From positions 1 through 64,000 of the forward strand of contig JAUIBR010000033.1 in assembly GCA_030427705.1 (NCBI GenBank): a stretch of DNA of 64,000 bases. Reading direction: 5' to 3'. The translations under genes were made by a program, and so were the position numbers. The notes beneath the pieces are model-generated. The model was not told the DNA's origin. It did not search any database and worked only from the letters and a program-made list of their open reading frames with translations. This document shows, piece after piece, positions 8,406 through 17,413 of the stretch; position 1 is the stretch's first letter; each line of letters begins with the position of its first letter. Origin of the DNA: a bacterium (lineage in GTDB: Bacteria; Myxococcota_A; Bradymonadia; Bradymonadales; Bradymonadaceae).

Positions 8406-8920
8406 AGTATTACGTCCTAATTTTCTGTCTCTTCGGCCTGCTGGTCGGGTGTGACACCATCGTTGAAGTCGAGAATCTGCCGTCTCGTGTGACGAGCGTT
8501 GGCCCCATTAATGCGCGCGGCAATGTGCAAGATGGAGGCACGAGCTCGCCAACCCAATTGCAGCTTCTGTACACCATCCGTGACTACGAGGGTGACGATG
8601 CTCGATTGTCGTTTGAACTTTGCGAGGGCGAGCCAAATGACGAGGGCAGCAACTGTTTTACCGCGGTTCAGGGCAACCTTAGCGATGGCACTGCTCGGGT
8701 ACCGACCGCACCCTATGACACCGACGTTCCACACCAGTTCCGATGGGAAGTTGGGTGTGGTGTCGTGGATGGCGATGCTCGTCGCCCCGTTGAAGTTGAT
8801 GTTGAACACCTCTTTCGTGTTTCCGTCGCGGGGCAGGAAGATTCAGGTGTGACGTCGAACACCTTCACGCTCGAAGATTTTGGTTTCACGGATCAGGTGG
8901 AGTTGGACTGCACCCAATGA
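8402..8920 (+). CDS. Small lipoprotein of unknown function
   Basis: 172 residues with a lipoprotein signal (GLLVGC, Cys 17). The mature part is acidic and beta-rich with four Cys (FELCEGEP, SNCFTAV, EVGCGVVD, ELDCTQ), which could form disulfides. LYTIRDYEGDDARLSFE resembles a cadherin/Ig-like strand pattern. No family is recognised. ATGA overlaps on both sides tie it to the IMPase gene and the FHA gene. Confidence 0.75.
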   Translation: MKYYVLIFCLFGLLVGCDTIVEVENLPSRVTSVGPINARGNVQDGGTSSPTQLQLLYTIRDYEGDDARLSFELCEGEPNDEGSNCFTAVQGNLSDGTARVPTAPYDTDVPHQFRWEVGCGVVDGDARRPVEVDVEHLFRVSVAGQEDSGVTSNTFTLEDFGFTDQVELDCTQ

Positions 8921-9456
8921 GTTTGAGTTGTCCAGCATGCGACGGGGCTGTCCCGGTCGGGGCGCGTTTTTGCGCCTACTGCGGGATTTCTCTGCGTGTG
9001 TGTCCAACGTGTTCCACCGTCATGCCCGGCGAGGCCGAGTTTTGCGGTGAATGCGGGACAGTCCTTCGCAACGATCCTGGTGCGTTTGGCGCCGATAGCC
9101 TGACCGATGAGATCGATGTCAGTTCGTTGAACTACGAGATGGCTCGCGACGATATCCTGGGCTTCATGTACGAGATCGCGTACCCCGAGCGGCGGGACTA
9201 TATCCGCGAGGGAGAGCTCACCATTGGTGCCGGCGACAAGAACGACATCGTCATCGACAAGCCTGCGGTATCGTGGAATCACGCGTTGATTATTGCGCGG
9301 ACCGACCGCGTGCGGATTCAAGATACAGCGAGCACGAATGGTACGTTTGTTAATGATGTGCCGCTGAAGCGCCCGAGAGATCTCAGGCACGGTGATATTA
9401 TTCGGTTCGGCAATGTGAACCGCAAAGTTTGGCTCAAGCCATTGATTAGGAATTGA
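8917..9456 (+). CDS. Double zinc-ribbon and FHA-domain protein
   Basis: 179 residues, cytoplasmic. Two zinc ribbons: C5-C8...C19-C22 and C29-C32...C43-C46 (CPACDG, CAYCG, CPTCS, CGECG). An FHA domain spans about 86-175, with S119-W-N-H122 and STNGTFVN (N141, G142). FHA domains bind phosphothreonine. The first-loop Arg that usually contacts the phosphate is replaced (TIGAGDKND), so affinity may differ. As the only FHA protein seen in the window, it is a candidate reader for the nearby Ser/Thr kinases; that link is inferred. Coupled by ATGA to the lipoprotein upstream. Confidence 0.88.
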   Translation: MSLSCPACDGAVPVGARFCAYCGISLRVCPTCSTVMPGEAEFCGECGTVLRNDPGAFGADSLTDEIDVSSLNYEMARDDILGFMYEIAYPERRDYIREGELTIGAGDKNDIVIDKPAVSWNHALIIARTDRVRIQDTASTNGTFVNDVPLKRPRDLRHGDIIRFGNVNRKVWLKPLIRN

Positions 9457-10451
9457 TGATGGAAACGCGTTGGCGAGACCGCCAGATCGAGGCGGCACGA
9501 GAGATTACAAACCAAGCAAGTCAGGCGCTGCGTCAGGGCCAGCTCGAGATCGCTGAGCGAGCTTTTGAAGAGGCTACGGTCATCTTGGACATGGTCGAAG
9601 AGACTGTCGACGAAGAGCTGATGCTTCGCGCGCAGCTTTGTAACGAGCTCGGGTTTGTTCGCCATCGTCAAGAGCGTCTCGATGAAGCACGCACGTTGCA
9701 CGAAGAAGCTGTCGAGCTTTGCGAAAACCTGCTTGAGAAAGGCGTGGAGTTTCGTGGAAACACCGCTGCAACCCATATCAATCTCGCCGGTATCTTGGCG
9801 CAAATGGATGACCTGAAAGCCGCCAAAGAAGTGAACACTCGAGCGGTCGAGCTTGCTGAGCAGATGTTGGGCGAAGACGGCGCTCCGCCACAGACCGTGA
9901 ATTTGGCGTTTGGCGCGCACCAGAACCTGGCCGTGATCGCAGCGCGAGACAAGGATTTGCAGCTTGCAGATTCCGAGATGGAGAGCGCGATTGGCGTTTT
10001 GAAGTCAGCCAGCGAAGAAGGCCAACAGCAGGCCGCTGCGCAGGTTGCGCAGGGCGCGCAACAACTTAGCGTGTTGATGTTCCAAGAGCAGGAGTTCGAC
10101 CGCGCGTTGCGTTGGGGAACTGTCGCCGAAGAATACTCCGAGATGGCGTACCAGGTGCACGGTGAGCCGGTCCTACCGGTGTACGTCACCAGCCAGATCA
10201 ACCTGATCTCTTTCCATGAAAAGACGCAGGCGTTCGCTGCAGCAGAGGATGCGCTATTCAAGGCATTGGAGATCGTTGGTGACAACGTTCAGATCCTGGA
10301 GCGTGGCAAGATGTTCTACGAGACCTGCCGGAAGATGGCGGACAACGTCTTGGAGGCAGGTAATCTGCCCCGTGCGGAGGTCGAAGAGAGCTACAAAGAG
10401 ATCAGCGAGCGCTTGGAAGTCGCCCAGGCAGCTGAGGCTCAGGAAGGCTGA
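9456..10451 (+). CDS. TPR-repeat protein (kinesin light chain/MalT-like repeats)
   Basis: 331 residues, no signal peptide, almost wholly helical. Repeats of about 40 residues: LCNELGFVRHRQERLDEARTLHEEAVEL, THINLAGILAQMDDLKAAKEVNTRAVEL, AHQNLAVIAARDKDLQLADSEMESAI. These are long TPRs of the TPR_12 kind, usually protein-protein scaffolds. The ATG at 9456 overlaps the TGA of the FHA gene (TGATG), so the two are co-translated and probably work together. It is the last gene of the run beginning at 5330. Its end overlaps the convergent serine-hydrolase gene by 13 bases. Confidence 0.85.
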   Translation: MMETRWRDRQIEAAREITNQASQALRQGQLEIAERAFEEATVILDMVEETVDEELMLRAQLCNELGFVRHRQERLDEARTLHEEAVELCENLLEKGVEFRGNTAATHINLAGILAQMDDLKAAKEVNTRAVELAEQMLGEDGAPPQTVNLAFGAHQNLAVIAARDKDLQLADSEMESAIGVLKSASEEGQQQAAAQVAQGAQQLSVLMFQEQEFDRALRWGTVAEEYSEMAYQVHGEPVLPVYVTSQINLISFHEKTQAFAAAEDALFKALEIVGDNVQILERGKMFYETCRKMADNVLEAGNLPRAEVEESYKEISERLEVAQAAEAQEG

Positions 10452-11536
10452 ATCACTGCCTCATGAAAGGCGATTCGAAGCGCCTTGATGTTTGGATTTT
10501 CTCGGGTGGGGTAGACACGGTTGGTCAGCAACACCGCGACGGTCTTGCGCGAACGATCTATCCACAATGATGTCCCGGTGAAACCTAAGTGACCGCGCGT
10601 CGCCGCGTGATTGAACCCCTGTCCAACACTGGTGGACTCGCCGCTTGGCGTGTCCCAGCCGCCCACGTGATGCCCTTGAGCGCCTCGTGCTGCCTCAGAC
10701 CAGCAGAACTGAAGCGTCTCGCGGCTTACAATGCCGTTCCAGCCGTTATCGATCGCAAGCATATGTTCTCCGAAGATGCCGAGATCTCCAGCGATGCTGA
10801 ACAGCCCGGCATGTCCGGCGACACCACCTTGGATGTACGTGTTTTCATCGTGCACAACCCCGTGAACGGGACCGCCTCGTTCTTCGACGTATTCAGTCGA
10901 AACACAGTTCTCAAGCGCTAGATCGCCTTTATGGACCGAAACATAGCGGGTGTAGTCCAACCCCAAAGGGTCCAGAATTCGTGTCTGCACAATATCGTCG
11001 AGCGGTGCGTCGAAAACGGATTCGAGCGCCCACCCCAGGGTCATGTACCCAAGGTCGCTATAGGCATGAATGCTGCCGGCTGGCTTGAGGTCTTTGGCAA
11101 ACGTCTCGCGTCGAATCACGGCCTTGTTCGCGGTGGCGACTGCTGGTGTCCATGAAAACGGAAGCCGTAAATAGAATTGGTCCCAGGCTGGAAGTCCCGA
11201 TGAATGATTCATCAGGTGGAGCAGGGTAATCTCGGACTCCGGAAAGTCCGGTAGAATGTCGTGAATCCGCGTGTCGAAACTCCAGCGACCTTCATCGACG
11301 CCGATCATTGCGGCGGTCGCGGTGAACAGCTTCGATACGCTCGCAATATCAAAGGGTGTGTCGAGCTGAACCGGCACGCCAGACTCGAAGTCGCAAACTC
11401 CCCACGCAGCATCGACCTCCACGTGGCCGTCAACGCTGACATAAGCCTGGGCCGCACTGCAGGTCTTGTTGGTCGGGAGTTGGGCCCGGGCAGAAGCTAG
11501 GTGTTTTTGAAGAACGGATTCTACGCGTTGCTGCAT
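10439..11536 (-). CDS. Serine beta-lactamase-like hydrolase (class C/PBP fold)
   Basis: 365 residues. The SxxK motif is S66-V-S-K69, the second motif is Y159-S-D and the third is GHLGFTGTS in place of KTG. Families with this set include esterases, D-aminopeptidases and PBP4*-like carboxypeptidases rather than true beta-lactamases. There is no signal peptide, so it is probably cytoplasmic. It follows ldcA with a TGATG overlap (start ATG 11536; a GTG three bases upstream is an alternative). The pairing points to handling of recycled muropeptides. The end overlaps the TPR gene. Confidence 0.87.
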   Translation of the reverse strand: MQQRVESVLQKHLASARAQLPTNKTCSAAQAYVSVDGHVEVDAAWGVCDFESGVPVQLDTPFDIASVSKLFTATAAMIGVDEGRWSFDTRIHDILPDFPESEITLLHLMNHSSGLPAWDQFYLRLPFSWTPAVATANKAVIRRETFAKDLKPAGSIHAYSDLGYMTLGWALESVFDAPLDDIVQTRILDPLGLDYTRYVSVHKGDLALENCVSTEYVEERGGPVHGVVHDENTYIQGGVAGHAGLFSIAGDLGIFGEHMLAIDNGWNGIVSRETLQFCWSEAARGAQGHHVGGWDTPSGESTSVGQGFNHAATRGHLGFTGTSLWIDRSRKTVAVLLTNRVYPTRENPNIKALRIAFHEAVIQPS

Positions 11537-12423
11537 CACGTGATGTCCCGGTGCAGGGTCAGTGTTCCGGCGGTCGCGTCCAGGGTTGCAGGGGCTCCGA
11601 TAGGAAGTGGCCAGTTACGATGTGCATGGCCAAATGGGGCATCGATGATGGTTGGAACATCGAACTCGCGCGCGAGTTTGGTCAGTAGATTGTTGATTTC
11701 CGATTCGTTCACATACACACCACCGCAGTTGGTGAAATGGCCCAACACGAGCCCGACAGGCGGATTATCAGCCAGGGTCTGCCGCAATGAAACCAGGAGT
11801 CGGTCGAGGCGATAGTCGGCTTCACCGACGTCCTCAAGACAAAGGATGGCGTTTTGCAGGCGAGGCATGCTGGATGTACCGGCGAGCGCTTGCACGAGGC
11901 TCAAGTTTCCTCCCACAATCACGCCGTCTGTCTTGCCCTTGATAGCCGTCTCGCCCTGCATGTTAAGGTCATCGCGGCCTCCGAAGACCGCGTCTTTCAA
12001 AGCGGGGAGGTCGGCTTTCTGGGAGCCGAAACTCTTGACCACCGGACCATGCAGGGTCGCGATCCCGCGCGTCGCAAAGGCCAGATGAATAGCGGTAATG
12101 TCGCTGAAGCCCACCAGCAACTTGGGATGGTACTCGACTGAATCCAACAGGCGCATCGAGCCGTAGCCGCCCCTGGCAAAGAAGATAGCTTTGACGTCTG
12201 GATCGGCCAGGGCGGTGGCGAGCTGTTCCGCGCGATGGTCGTCTTCGCCTGCTAGATAGCCGTGGTCAGAGCGTTCATAGGGTTCGTATAGACGTACGCG
12301 AAGTCCCCAGCTCTCGAGCGTTTGGATGCCGAATGCGAGGTGCTCAGGAAGCACCGGTCCGGATGGACTGACAACAGCAACGGTATCGCCTGGTGTCAGC
12401 GGCTCGGGGAACTGAAATGTCAT
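11536..12423 (-). CDS. ldcA: LD-carboxypeptidase (S66 family), muropeptide recycling
   Basis: 295 residues, cytoplasmic; removes the terminal D-Ala from murein tetrapeptides. The S66 catalytic set is visible: Ser107 in LVGFSDIT, Glu197 in LCLEDVGE and His266 in FGHAHRNWPLPIG. RGGYGSMRLL at about 84-93 is a family signature. It lies between a DUF3108 gene and the serine hydrolase, both on the same strand. The start at 12423 is 12 bases after the stop of the upstream gene. Confidence 0.93.
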   Translation of the reverse strand: MTFQFPEPLTPGDTVAVVSPSGPVLPEHLAFGIQTLESWGLRVRLYEPYERSDHGYLAGEDDHRAEQLATALADPDVKAIFFARGGYGSMRLLDSVEYHPKLLVGFSDITAIHLAFATRGIATLHGPVVKSFGSQKADLPALKDAVFGGRDDLNMQGETAIKGKTDGVIVGGNLSLVQALAGTSSMPRLQNAILCLEDVGEADYRLDRLLVSLRQTLADNPPVGLVLGHFTNCGGVYVNESEINNLLTKLAREFDVPTIIDAPFGHAHRNWPLPIGAPATLDATAGTLTLHRDIT

Positions 12424-12435
12424 GTGCGATCTGGG

Positions 12436-13263
12436 CTACTGTTTGTTCGCGTTCGCGGGCTTGTACTTGATGATGACAGCCTCGCCTGTGCCCATTGATG
12501 TAGATACTCGAACCTTAATCGGCAAGCGGTTTTCGTCACGGCTGACCCAGAGGCTCGCCTGAGTCGCCGATTGCGTCTTCACGGACATGATTGGCTCTTT
12601 GTTGCGTTGTCGCCGTGAGCGGAGCACGTCGCGATCGAAGTCGATTCGCCATGCTTTGAACCAACCCATTGGTGTGTAGACGTCTTCTTTCTTGGCGATG
12701 CGTCCGGTGATTCGGCTGAGTTTCCAGCCGTCGTACACGTAGAACGTCATCACTTTGCCGACATGGAATTCCTCACGTGTTCTCAGGTCGTAGAACCACG
12801 AGATCATGTCATGGGTGGTGCCGGGGACGGCCATCGTGAACTTTCGTTCGCGCTTCTTTTTGACCTTCTTCACCCGCGCTTTGTACGTGCTGTGGGTAAA
12901 GTCGACGTGATACTCGCGCTCGTCTCCGTTTTCATTGAAGAACTTTTGGGACCGCATGGGGCGGTATGATTTGGGATGAATGAACGTGTTGGCTTTGTCC
13001 CGTACGGAATACACCGCGTCGAAAAAGCCTGTGGAGTTCGCGATGCCTGAGATCGGCACATATGGACGACCCTTGCGATACTTCACGTCCCCAGCACGCA
13101 CGCTGACCCGGATGGCTTCGACCCCATTGAGCTGAATTGAGTAGTAGAATTCCTCACCCGCGAATTTGAACGTGGGCGTTTGCTCGTCCTGCGCGAACGC
13201 TGGCGTCGCAAACAGGGCCGAAACAACAAGGGCCAACACGACTGTGCGCAGGGTGGATTTCAT
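12436..13263 (-). CDS. DUF3108 periplasmic protein
   Basis: 275 residues. Sec signal peptide ending AFA-Q at about residue 24. The mature part matches the DUF3108 pattern: GEEFYYSIQLNGVEAIRVSV, DMISWFYDLRT near residue 155, and a basic strand VKKVKKKRERKF. DUF3108 proteins are predicted beta-barrel-like periplasmic proteins of unknown function. AAGGAG lies 8 bases before the ATG. It is the first gene of the DUF3108-ldcA-hydrolase operon. Confidence 0.82.
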   Translation of the reverse strand: MKSTLRTVVLALVVSALFATPAFAQDEQTPTFKFAGEEFYYSIQLNGVEAIRVSVRAGDVKYRKGRPYVPISGIANSTGFFDAVYSVRDKANTFIHPKSYRPMRSQKFFNENGDEREYHVDFTHSTYKARVKKVKKKRERKFTMAVPGTTHDMISWFYDLRTREEFHVGKVMTFYVYDGWKLSRITGRIAKKEDVYTPMGWFKAWRIDFDRDVLRSRRQRNKEPIMSVKTQSATQASLWVSRDENRLPIKVRVSTSMGTGEAVIIKYKPANANKQ

Positions 13264-13381
13264 GGGCGTACTCCTTCGACTTCAAAACAGAGAACAAATG
13301 CCATGTGAGGCGCTATTCCAACTGCTTGGACGCGCAAATTCAGCGAATGTTCATTACTGATTCGAAAATCTTCTAACTCAA

Positions 13382-13409
13382 TTGTGACGTTTCAGTGCGG
13401 TTGTATCAA
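13382..13409 (+). promoter_or_regulatory. Candidate promoter for the 622-residue orphan gene
   Basis: TTGTGA (13382-13387), a 16-base spacer and TATCAA (13404-13409), about 68 bases before the preferred start at 13477. Both hexamers match in only four positions. Confidence 0.25.
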
Positions 13410-13476
13410 CTGATTCACGTTGCAATACGCCTTCGCTTGTGGTTATGCGATTGATCCCCTACTTGGGAAGGTCGTG

Positions 13477-15345
13477 ATGCGCTCGGATTACCTCAATACT
13501 TGGCTGCAGTTTTATCGGCAGTTTCCTGACAATCACCGTGAAACCATCGCGGAGTTGGTGCAGGCAAAGTCCGATCTGCCGGCAGATATTGTCGCGGCAA
13601 TCGCGCAGCGACCCGACCGCTTGTTGAAGCAGGTGCGTCAGAGTTTCACTGCCCCGATCGAACTTCAGGCCATCAACGAGTTTGTGCTCGACCACGACAT
13701 GCCGTTTGAGATCGATGGGATCCCACCGTCGGTGCTCAAGAAGCTCGGTGAATTCGGTTTGGTGAATCGAGCTGCGGAAGAAGATGCGGTGGCAATGCCA
13801 GCCGCGATCGCGTCTGTGCTGAGTCCGATGGTGAAGGGGATCAAGTCAAGCATGCCGACGCTCTTGGGCACGTGTACTGCGGGCGAAGTGACTGCGATGG
13901 GGGCCCGTTTCGGAATCTCCAGAGACACGAAGCTGGAGACGATCCTGGCGATCTCTGAGTTCTTTCTGATGCCAGACATCCTTGAATCCGTCGCTGAACG
14001 ACTTCCGGATTTTGAGTATCTGGGCGGCGCCCTGGTCGCGATCGAACTTGGCGGCGGCTGCTTTTGGCAAGAAGTATTTGGGATGGACGAGGACGACACC
14101 TCATCGAACGTTGTTCCTCTGATGCGCCAGTCTGAGCGGCGGATGGAGGCGGACATCGCTGAAAATCTGCGCGAGCTCGGTGTCGTCTTCCGAGTCGATG
14201 CCGAACCTTTTGCGATGCTCATCGTTCCGGAAGAGCTTTGGAAGCCATTGTGGGAACTTGGACGTAGTTGGCTTAGCGAGTGGTGTTGCAACAGCTTCGA
14301 CTTGCTGGTCGACAGCGCAGTTGGCCGCTTGGGGGCTGCGACATCGAATCTCTCACTTCGACATGCTCTGAAGATTGTGGCGTTGTGGCCTGAGCAGACC
14401 GTCGAGGAGTTGGGACAGCTCGATGACAGCGTGCATTGGGTCGCGACGAAAGAGCTTGCGACCGAGCTTTCCGTGGCCGCAGAACACGAGCGCGGTCCAG
14501 CAGACGGGCTCTTGGACGCTTCGCGGCCAGAGTTTACGCGATCTGTATTGTCCGAATGGGTTCTCGGTTATCTGGGTAGGTCCGCGGATGCCCAATTGGC
14601 CCAGGCCTTCTCGTTGGACGACACGTGGCGGCTTCGGACACTGCAGGTGCTCACCATCCATAATGAGTTCGCGCCACTGTGGATGCACGGGGAGGGTGTT
14701 GACATGGAGACGACCGGAGGTGGCGTGTTGCGTGACCCGACACAGGGTTCTGACGACCTTGTGCTGCTCGAGGCCGAGATTCTGTTTGACCTCGTGGCGT
14801 CCGCCAAACTCCTATTTCTGGACATGTTGAGCCTGCTTAAACCCGGTTATTGGTATCCGAAGGATGTCGTCAGTGAGTTTATGCAGATGGTGGTCAGCTG
14901 GCTGACCTTTGACCGTGTGGCTCAAGTGCTATCCAACCCAGGGGCGGGTATCTATCTGCCGATTCAGCGTGCAAGCTTGATCTCCGATCCCATGCTCACC
15001 GAGGGTTTCGACGCCTGGCTTCAAGATGTCTTTGAGAACTTTCTGGCGCCGCTGGAAGTGGCAACCGTCGATGGCGAGCTTGTGCGGTTGGAGACCGAAT
15101 TGTTGCGTCTGCCCAACCCGCCCGGGCTTGAGGATGATGTGCGTGCCGAGGTACTGCGCGAGATTCTCAACGACCCACAATTTGAGTTTCCGATGCCCAA
15201 GGCTGCATCTGGATTCCGCGCACTTCCTAAAGAAGACAGCAATCCCAATCGGTTGATTTTGGACACTCCGATCGTTCAGTTGCGAGAGCAAGCGAGTGGT
15301 CGTTCACTCATCGCGATCGATGGGGACGCCCTCGTCACCGACTAG
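13477..15345 (+). CDS. Large protein of unknown function, possible winged-helix N-terminus
   Basis: 622 residues, no signal peptide, no clear membrane segment; acidic and Leu-rich. I do not recognise the family. KKLGEFGLVNRAAEED followed by AMPAAIASVLSPM resembles the wing and strand of winged-helix domains seen in XPB/Ssl2-like helicase-associated proteins, and LLGTCTAGEVTAMGARFGIS looks like a SAP-type helix pair; both are weak resemblances. The ATG at 13477 follows GGGAAGG, whereas an in-frame TTG 57 bases upstream has no ribosome site. The stop overlaps the convergent CDF gene within CTAG. Confidence 0.8.
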   Translation: MRSDYLNTWLQFYRQFPDNHRETIAELVQAKSDLPADIVAAIAQRPDRLLKQVRQSFTAPIELQAINEFVLDHDMPFEIDGIPPSVLKKLGEFGLVNRAAEEDAVAMPAAIASVLSPMVKGIKSSMPTLLGTCTAGEVTAMGARFGISRDTKLETILAISEFFLMPDILESVAERLPDFEYLGGALVAIELGGGCFWQEVFGMDEDDTSSNVVPLMRQSERRMEADIAENLRELGVVFRVDAEPFAMLIVPEELWKPLWELGRSWLSEWCCNSFDLLVDSAVGRLGAATSNLSLRHALKIVALWPEQTVEELGQLDDSVHWVATKELATELSVAAEHERGPADGLLDASRPEFTRSVLSEWVLGYLGRSADAQLAQAFSLDDTWRLRTLQVLTIHNEFAPLWMHGEGVDMETTGGGVLRDPTQGSDDLVLLEAEILFDLVASAKLLFLDMLSLLKPGYWYPKDVVSEFMQMVVSWLTFDRVAQVLSNPGAGIYLPIQRASLISDPMLTEGFDAWLQDVFENFLAPLEVATVDGELVRLETELLRLPNPPGLEDDVRAEVLREILNDPQFEFPMPKAASGFRALPKEDSNPNRLILDTPIVQLREQASGRSLIAIDGDALVTD

Positions 15346-16244
15346 ATCAGCGATTTGGGCACATCGTCCACGTGATGCGGGACATGCGGCTCAAGCTGAA
15401 TAAGCACATCCGATAGGTCGGGGAATTCCTTTTTGAGCTGGGATTTCACCTCGAGCATCACCTCGCCTGCTTCTTTGAGGGTGATTTCGGGGGCCATGCT
15501 CATGTGAAACTCCAGGAAGATGTCGCCGGCCATGCCGCGGCTCCTCACAAAGTGGCACGAATGCACCTGCGGATGGCCCTCAACGATGGTCTGAACGTGT
15601 TTGGGGTTCATCAACGCCGTATCGACCAAGACGTCGAGACTGGTCTTGAGCACGCGGTACGCGGTCATGCCGATGAACGTCATGACGACGATTGCGGCTA
15701 CGACGTCTCCAGACGGAATGCCCACATCCAGAAGGTAGATGCCACCAAGTACGGCGAGTGTGGCTAGCGCGTCGGAAAGTGTGTGCTTGGCATCGCTTTG
15801 TAGCACCATGGAACGCAGACGCTTTCCAGCGCGATGTTCGTAGATCGAGACAAACAGATTCACACCGAGGGCCGCGAAAACCACAAAGTACGCCGACGAT
15901 TCGATTTGCGGCGAGTGCCCTTGGGTTGCGGCATCGTAGACACCTCGAGCAACCTCGATCATGCCCAGAATGACCATGAGTCCGATGACAATGGAGGCAG
16001 CGACCTCGAACTTTCGGTGGCCGTATGGGTGCTCTGGGTCGGGTGGGCGTTTTGCGAGTCCAATCGCGGTCAACGCGATGACATTGGAAAGCCCATCAAA
16101 GACCGAGTGGAAGCCGTCCGCTTGCAGACTGACGATGGAGAAAGAGTATCCGTAGATGAGCTTCAACGCAGCGACGCCCACGTTCAGAAACAGAGTCACC
16201 CAGAGGACTCGACTGACGGCTGCGCTGCGGGTTTGCTCGTCCAT
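15342..16244 (-). CDS. Cation diffusion facilitator (CDF) metal exporter
   Basis: 300 residues; six transmembrane helices followed by a cytoplasmic domain from about 210. Metal site residues: ADGFHSVFD in TM2 (H-xxx-D) and SDAKHTLSD in TM5 (H-xxx-D). This HD-HD arrangement is typical of zinc-selective members, while FieF uses DD-HD. The C-terminal His-rich end (EPHVPHHVDDV) may bind regulatory metal. It starts 3 bases after the stop of the upstream mannose-1-phosphate guanylyltransferase gene. Zn2+/proton antiport is inferred from the family. Confidence 0.92.
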   Translation of the reverse strand: MDEQTRSAAVSRVLWVTLFLNVGVAALKLIYGYSFSIVSLQADGFHSVFDGLSNVIALTAIGLAKRPPDPEHPYGHRKFEVAASIVIGLMVILGMIEVARGVYDAATQGHSPQIESSAYFVVFAALGVNLFVSIYEHRAGKRLRSMVLQSDAKHTLSDALATLAVLGGIYLLDVGIPSGDVVAAIVVMTFIGMTAYRVLKTSLDVLVDTALMNPKHVQTIVEGHPQVHSCHFVRSRGMAGDIFLEFHMSMAPEITLKEAGEVMLEVKSQLKKEFPDLSDVLIQLEPHVPHHVDDVPKSLI

Positions 16245-16247
16245 ACG

Positions 16248-17318
16248 TTAGAGAAATACGTTCAGATTCGTTGACTTCAGAGCGTCCACGACGTCACGGA
16301 CGGATTGCGCCTTATCAAGCGGCAAAACCAGTGTGGCGTCGTCACATTGTACCACCACCATGCCTTCTACGTCAGCGGCAGCGAGGATTCGATCGGAGCA
16401 CAAGTTGAACAGCACGCAGTCGCGGGTTCGCGTGGCAACGACCTGACCCTTCGTGACGTTGTTGTCGGCGTCCACCTCCATCACATCGTGCAAGGCCGCC
16501 CAGTGACCCACATCCGACCAACCACATGATGCGGGCACAACCGCGACCTTCTGGGCATTTTCCATGATTGCGTAGTCGATGGATGTCGCGGGTACAGCTT
16601 CGAAAGCGGTGTGGATTGCGACTTCGAGCTCTTTATCTGGCACCGTCAATACGGCATTAACCGCGGCAGCTTGGTCCGGATACTGCCGCGCAAACTCCTG
16701 AAGAAGTGTGTCGGCGGTCGTGACGAAAATGCCTGCATTCCAGAAGTACCCACCTTCATCCAGATACGCTTGCGCTGTAGTTTCGTCTGGTTTTTCAACG
16801 AATCGGTCAACGCGCGCGCCATGCTTCAGTGCTTCGGCAGAGCGCTTGATGTATCCATAGCCCGTTTCTGGTCTAGTGGGTTCGATGCCTAAGGTGACGA
16901 TGTATCCGTCTTTGGCGACCTCGCTGGCGCGTTCAAGGCATGCTCGAAAGGCCGATGGATCTGCGACGTGATGATCGGATGGCAAGAAGACAAGCGTCGC
17001 ATCGGGGTTTGCTCTAGCCAGAGTAACGGCCGAGAGCATGATCGCGGGTGCGGTGTTTCGGGCGTAGGGTTCGACCACGTACTTGTCGACCCCAATAGGG
17101 TTCAACACATCCGAGGTCGGCTCGACCAAAGGTTCGCCGCAGACCACCCAAACGTCTTGAGGGGCGATCAATCCGTCCAACCGTTTTACGGTCGAAGTAA
17201 TGATGGGTTCATCACCGATCAACGAAAGCAGCTGCTTGGGTCGGGCTTTGCGGCTCATGGGCCAAAAGCGTGTTCCAGAACCGCCGGCAAGGATCACTGC
17301 GAGAAACTTCGATGACAT
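16248..17318 (-). CDS. manC: Mannose-1-phosphate guanylyltransferase
   Basis: 356 residues; makes GDP-mannose from mannose-1-phosphate and GTP for surface polysaccharide. The nucleotide-binding signature LAGGSGTRFWPMSR is at the N-terminus, the substrate loop is VEPYARNTAPAI, and FVEKP is near residue 175. The C-terminal isomerase domain of bifunctional enzymes is absent, so it is the monofunctional type. The ATG at 17318 lies 6 bases after AGGAG; the 22-codon upstream extension lacks support. Only 3 bases separate it from the CDF gene. Confidence 0.92.
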   Translation of the reverse strand: MSSKFLAVILAGGSGTRFWPMSRKARPKQLLSLIGDEPIITSTVKRLDGLIAPQDVWVVCGEPLVEPTSDVLNPIGVDKYVVEPYARNTAPAIMLSAVTLARANPDATLVFLPSDHHVADPSAFRACLERASEVAKDGYIVTLGIEPTRPETGYGYIKRSAEALKHGARVDRFVEKPDETTAQAYLDEGGYFWNAGIFVTTADTLLQEFARQYPDQAAAVNAVLTVPDKELEVAIHTAFEAVPATSIDYAIMENAQKVAVVPASCGWSDVGHWAALHDVMEVDADNNVTKGQVVATRTRDCVLFNLCSDRILAAADVEGMVVVQCDDATLVLPLDKAQSVRDVVDALKSTNLNVFL

Positions 17319-17413
17319 TGCGACTCCTAACGAGATTGCGCACCGTTGCTGGCGGGTGTAACTTCGATCAGGAAGAAAATCCACCCCAATGCCTCATCTG
17401 ATGGGTAGAACCG

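Noticed and set aside
17319-17384. Longer start for manC
   Set aside because: AGGAG lies just before the ATG at 17318, and the extension does not match the family.
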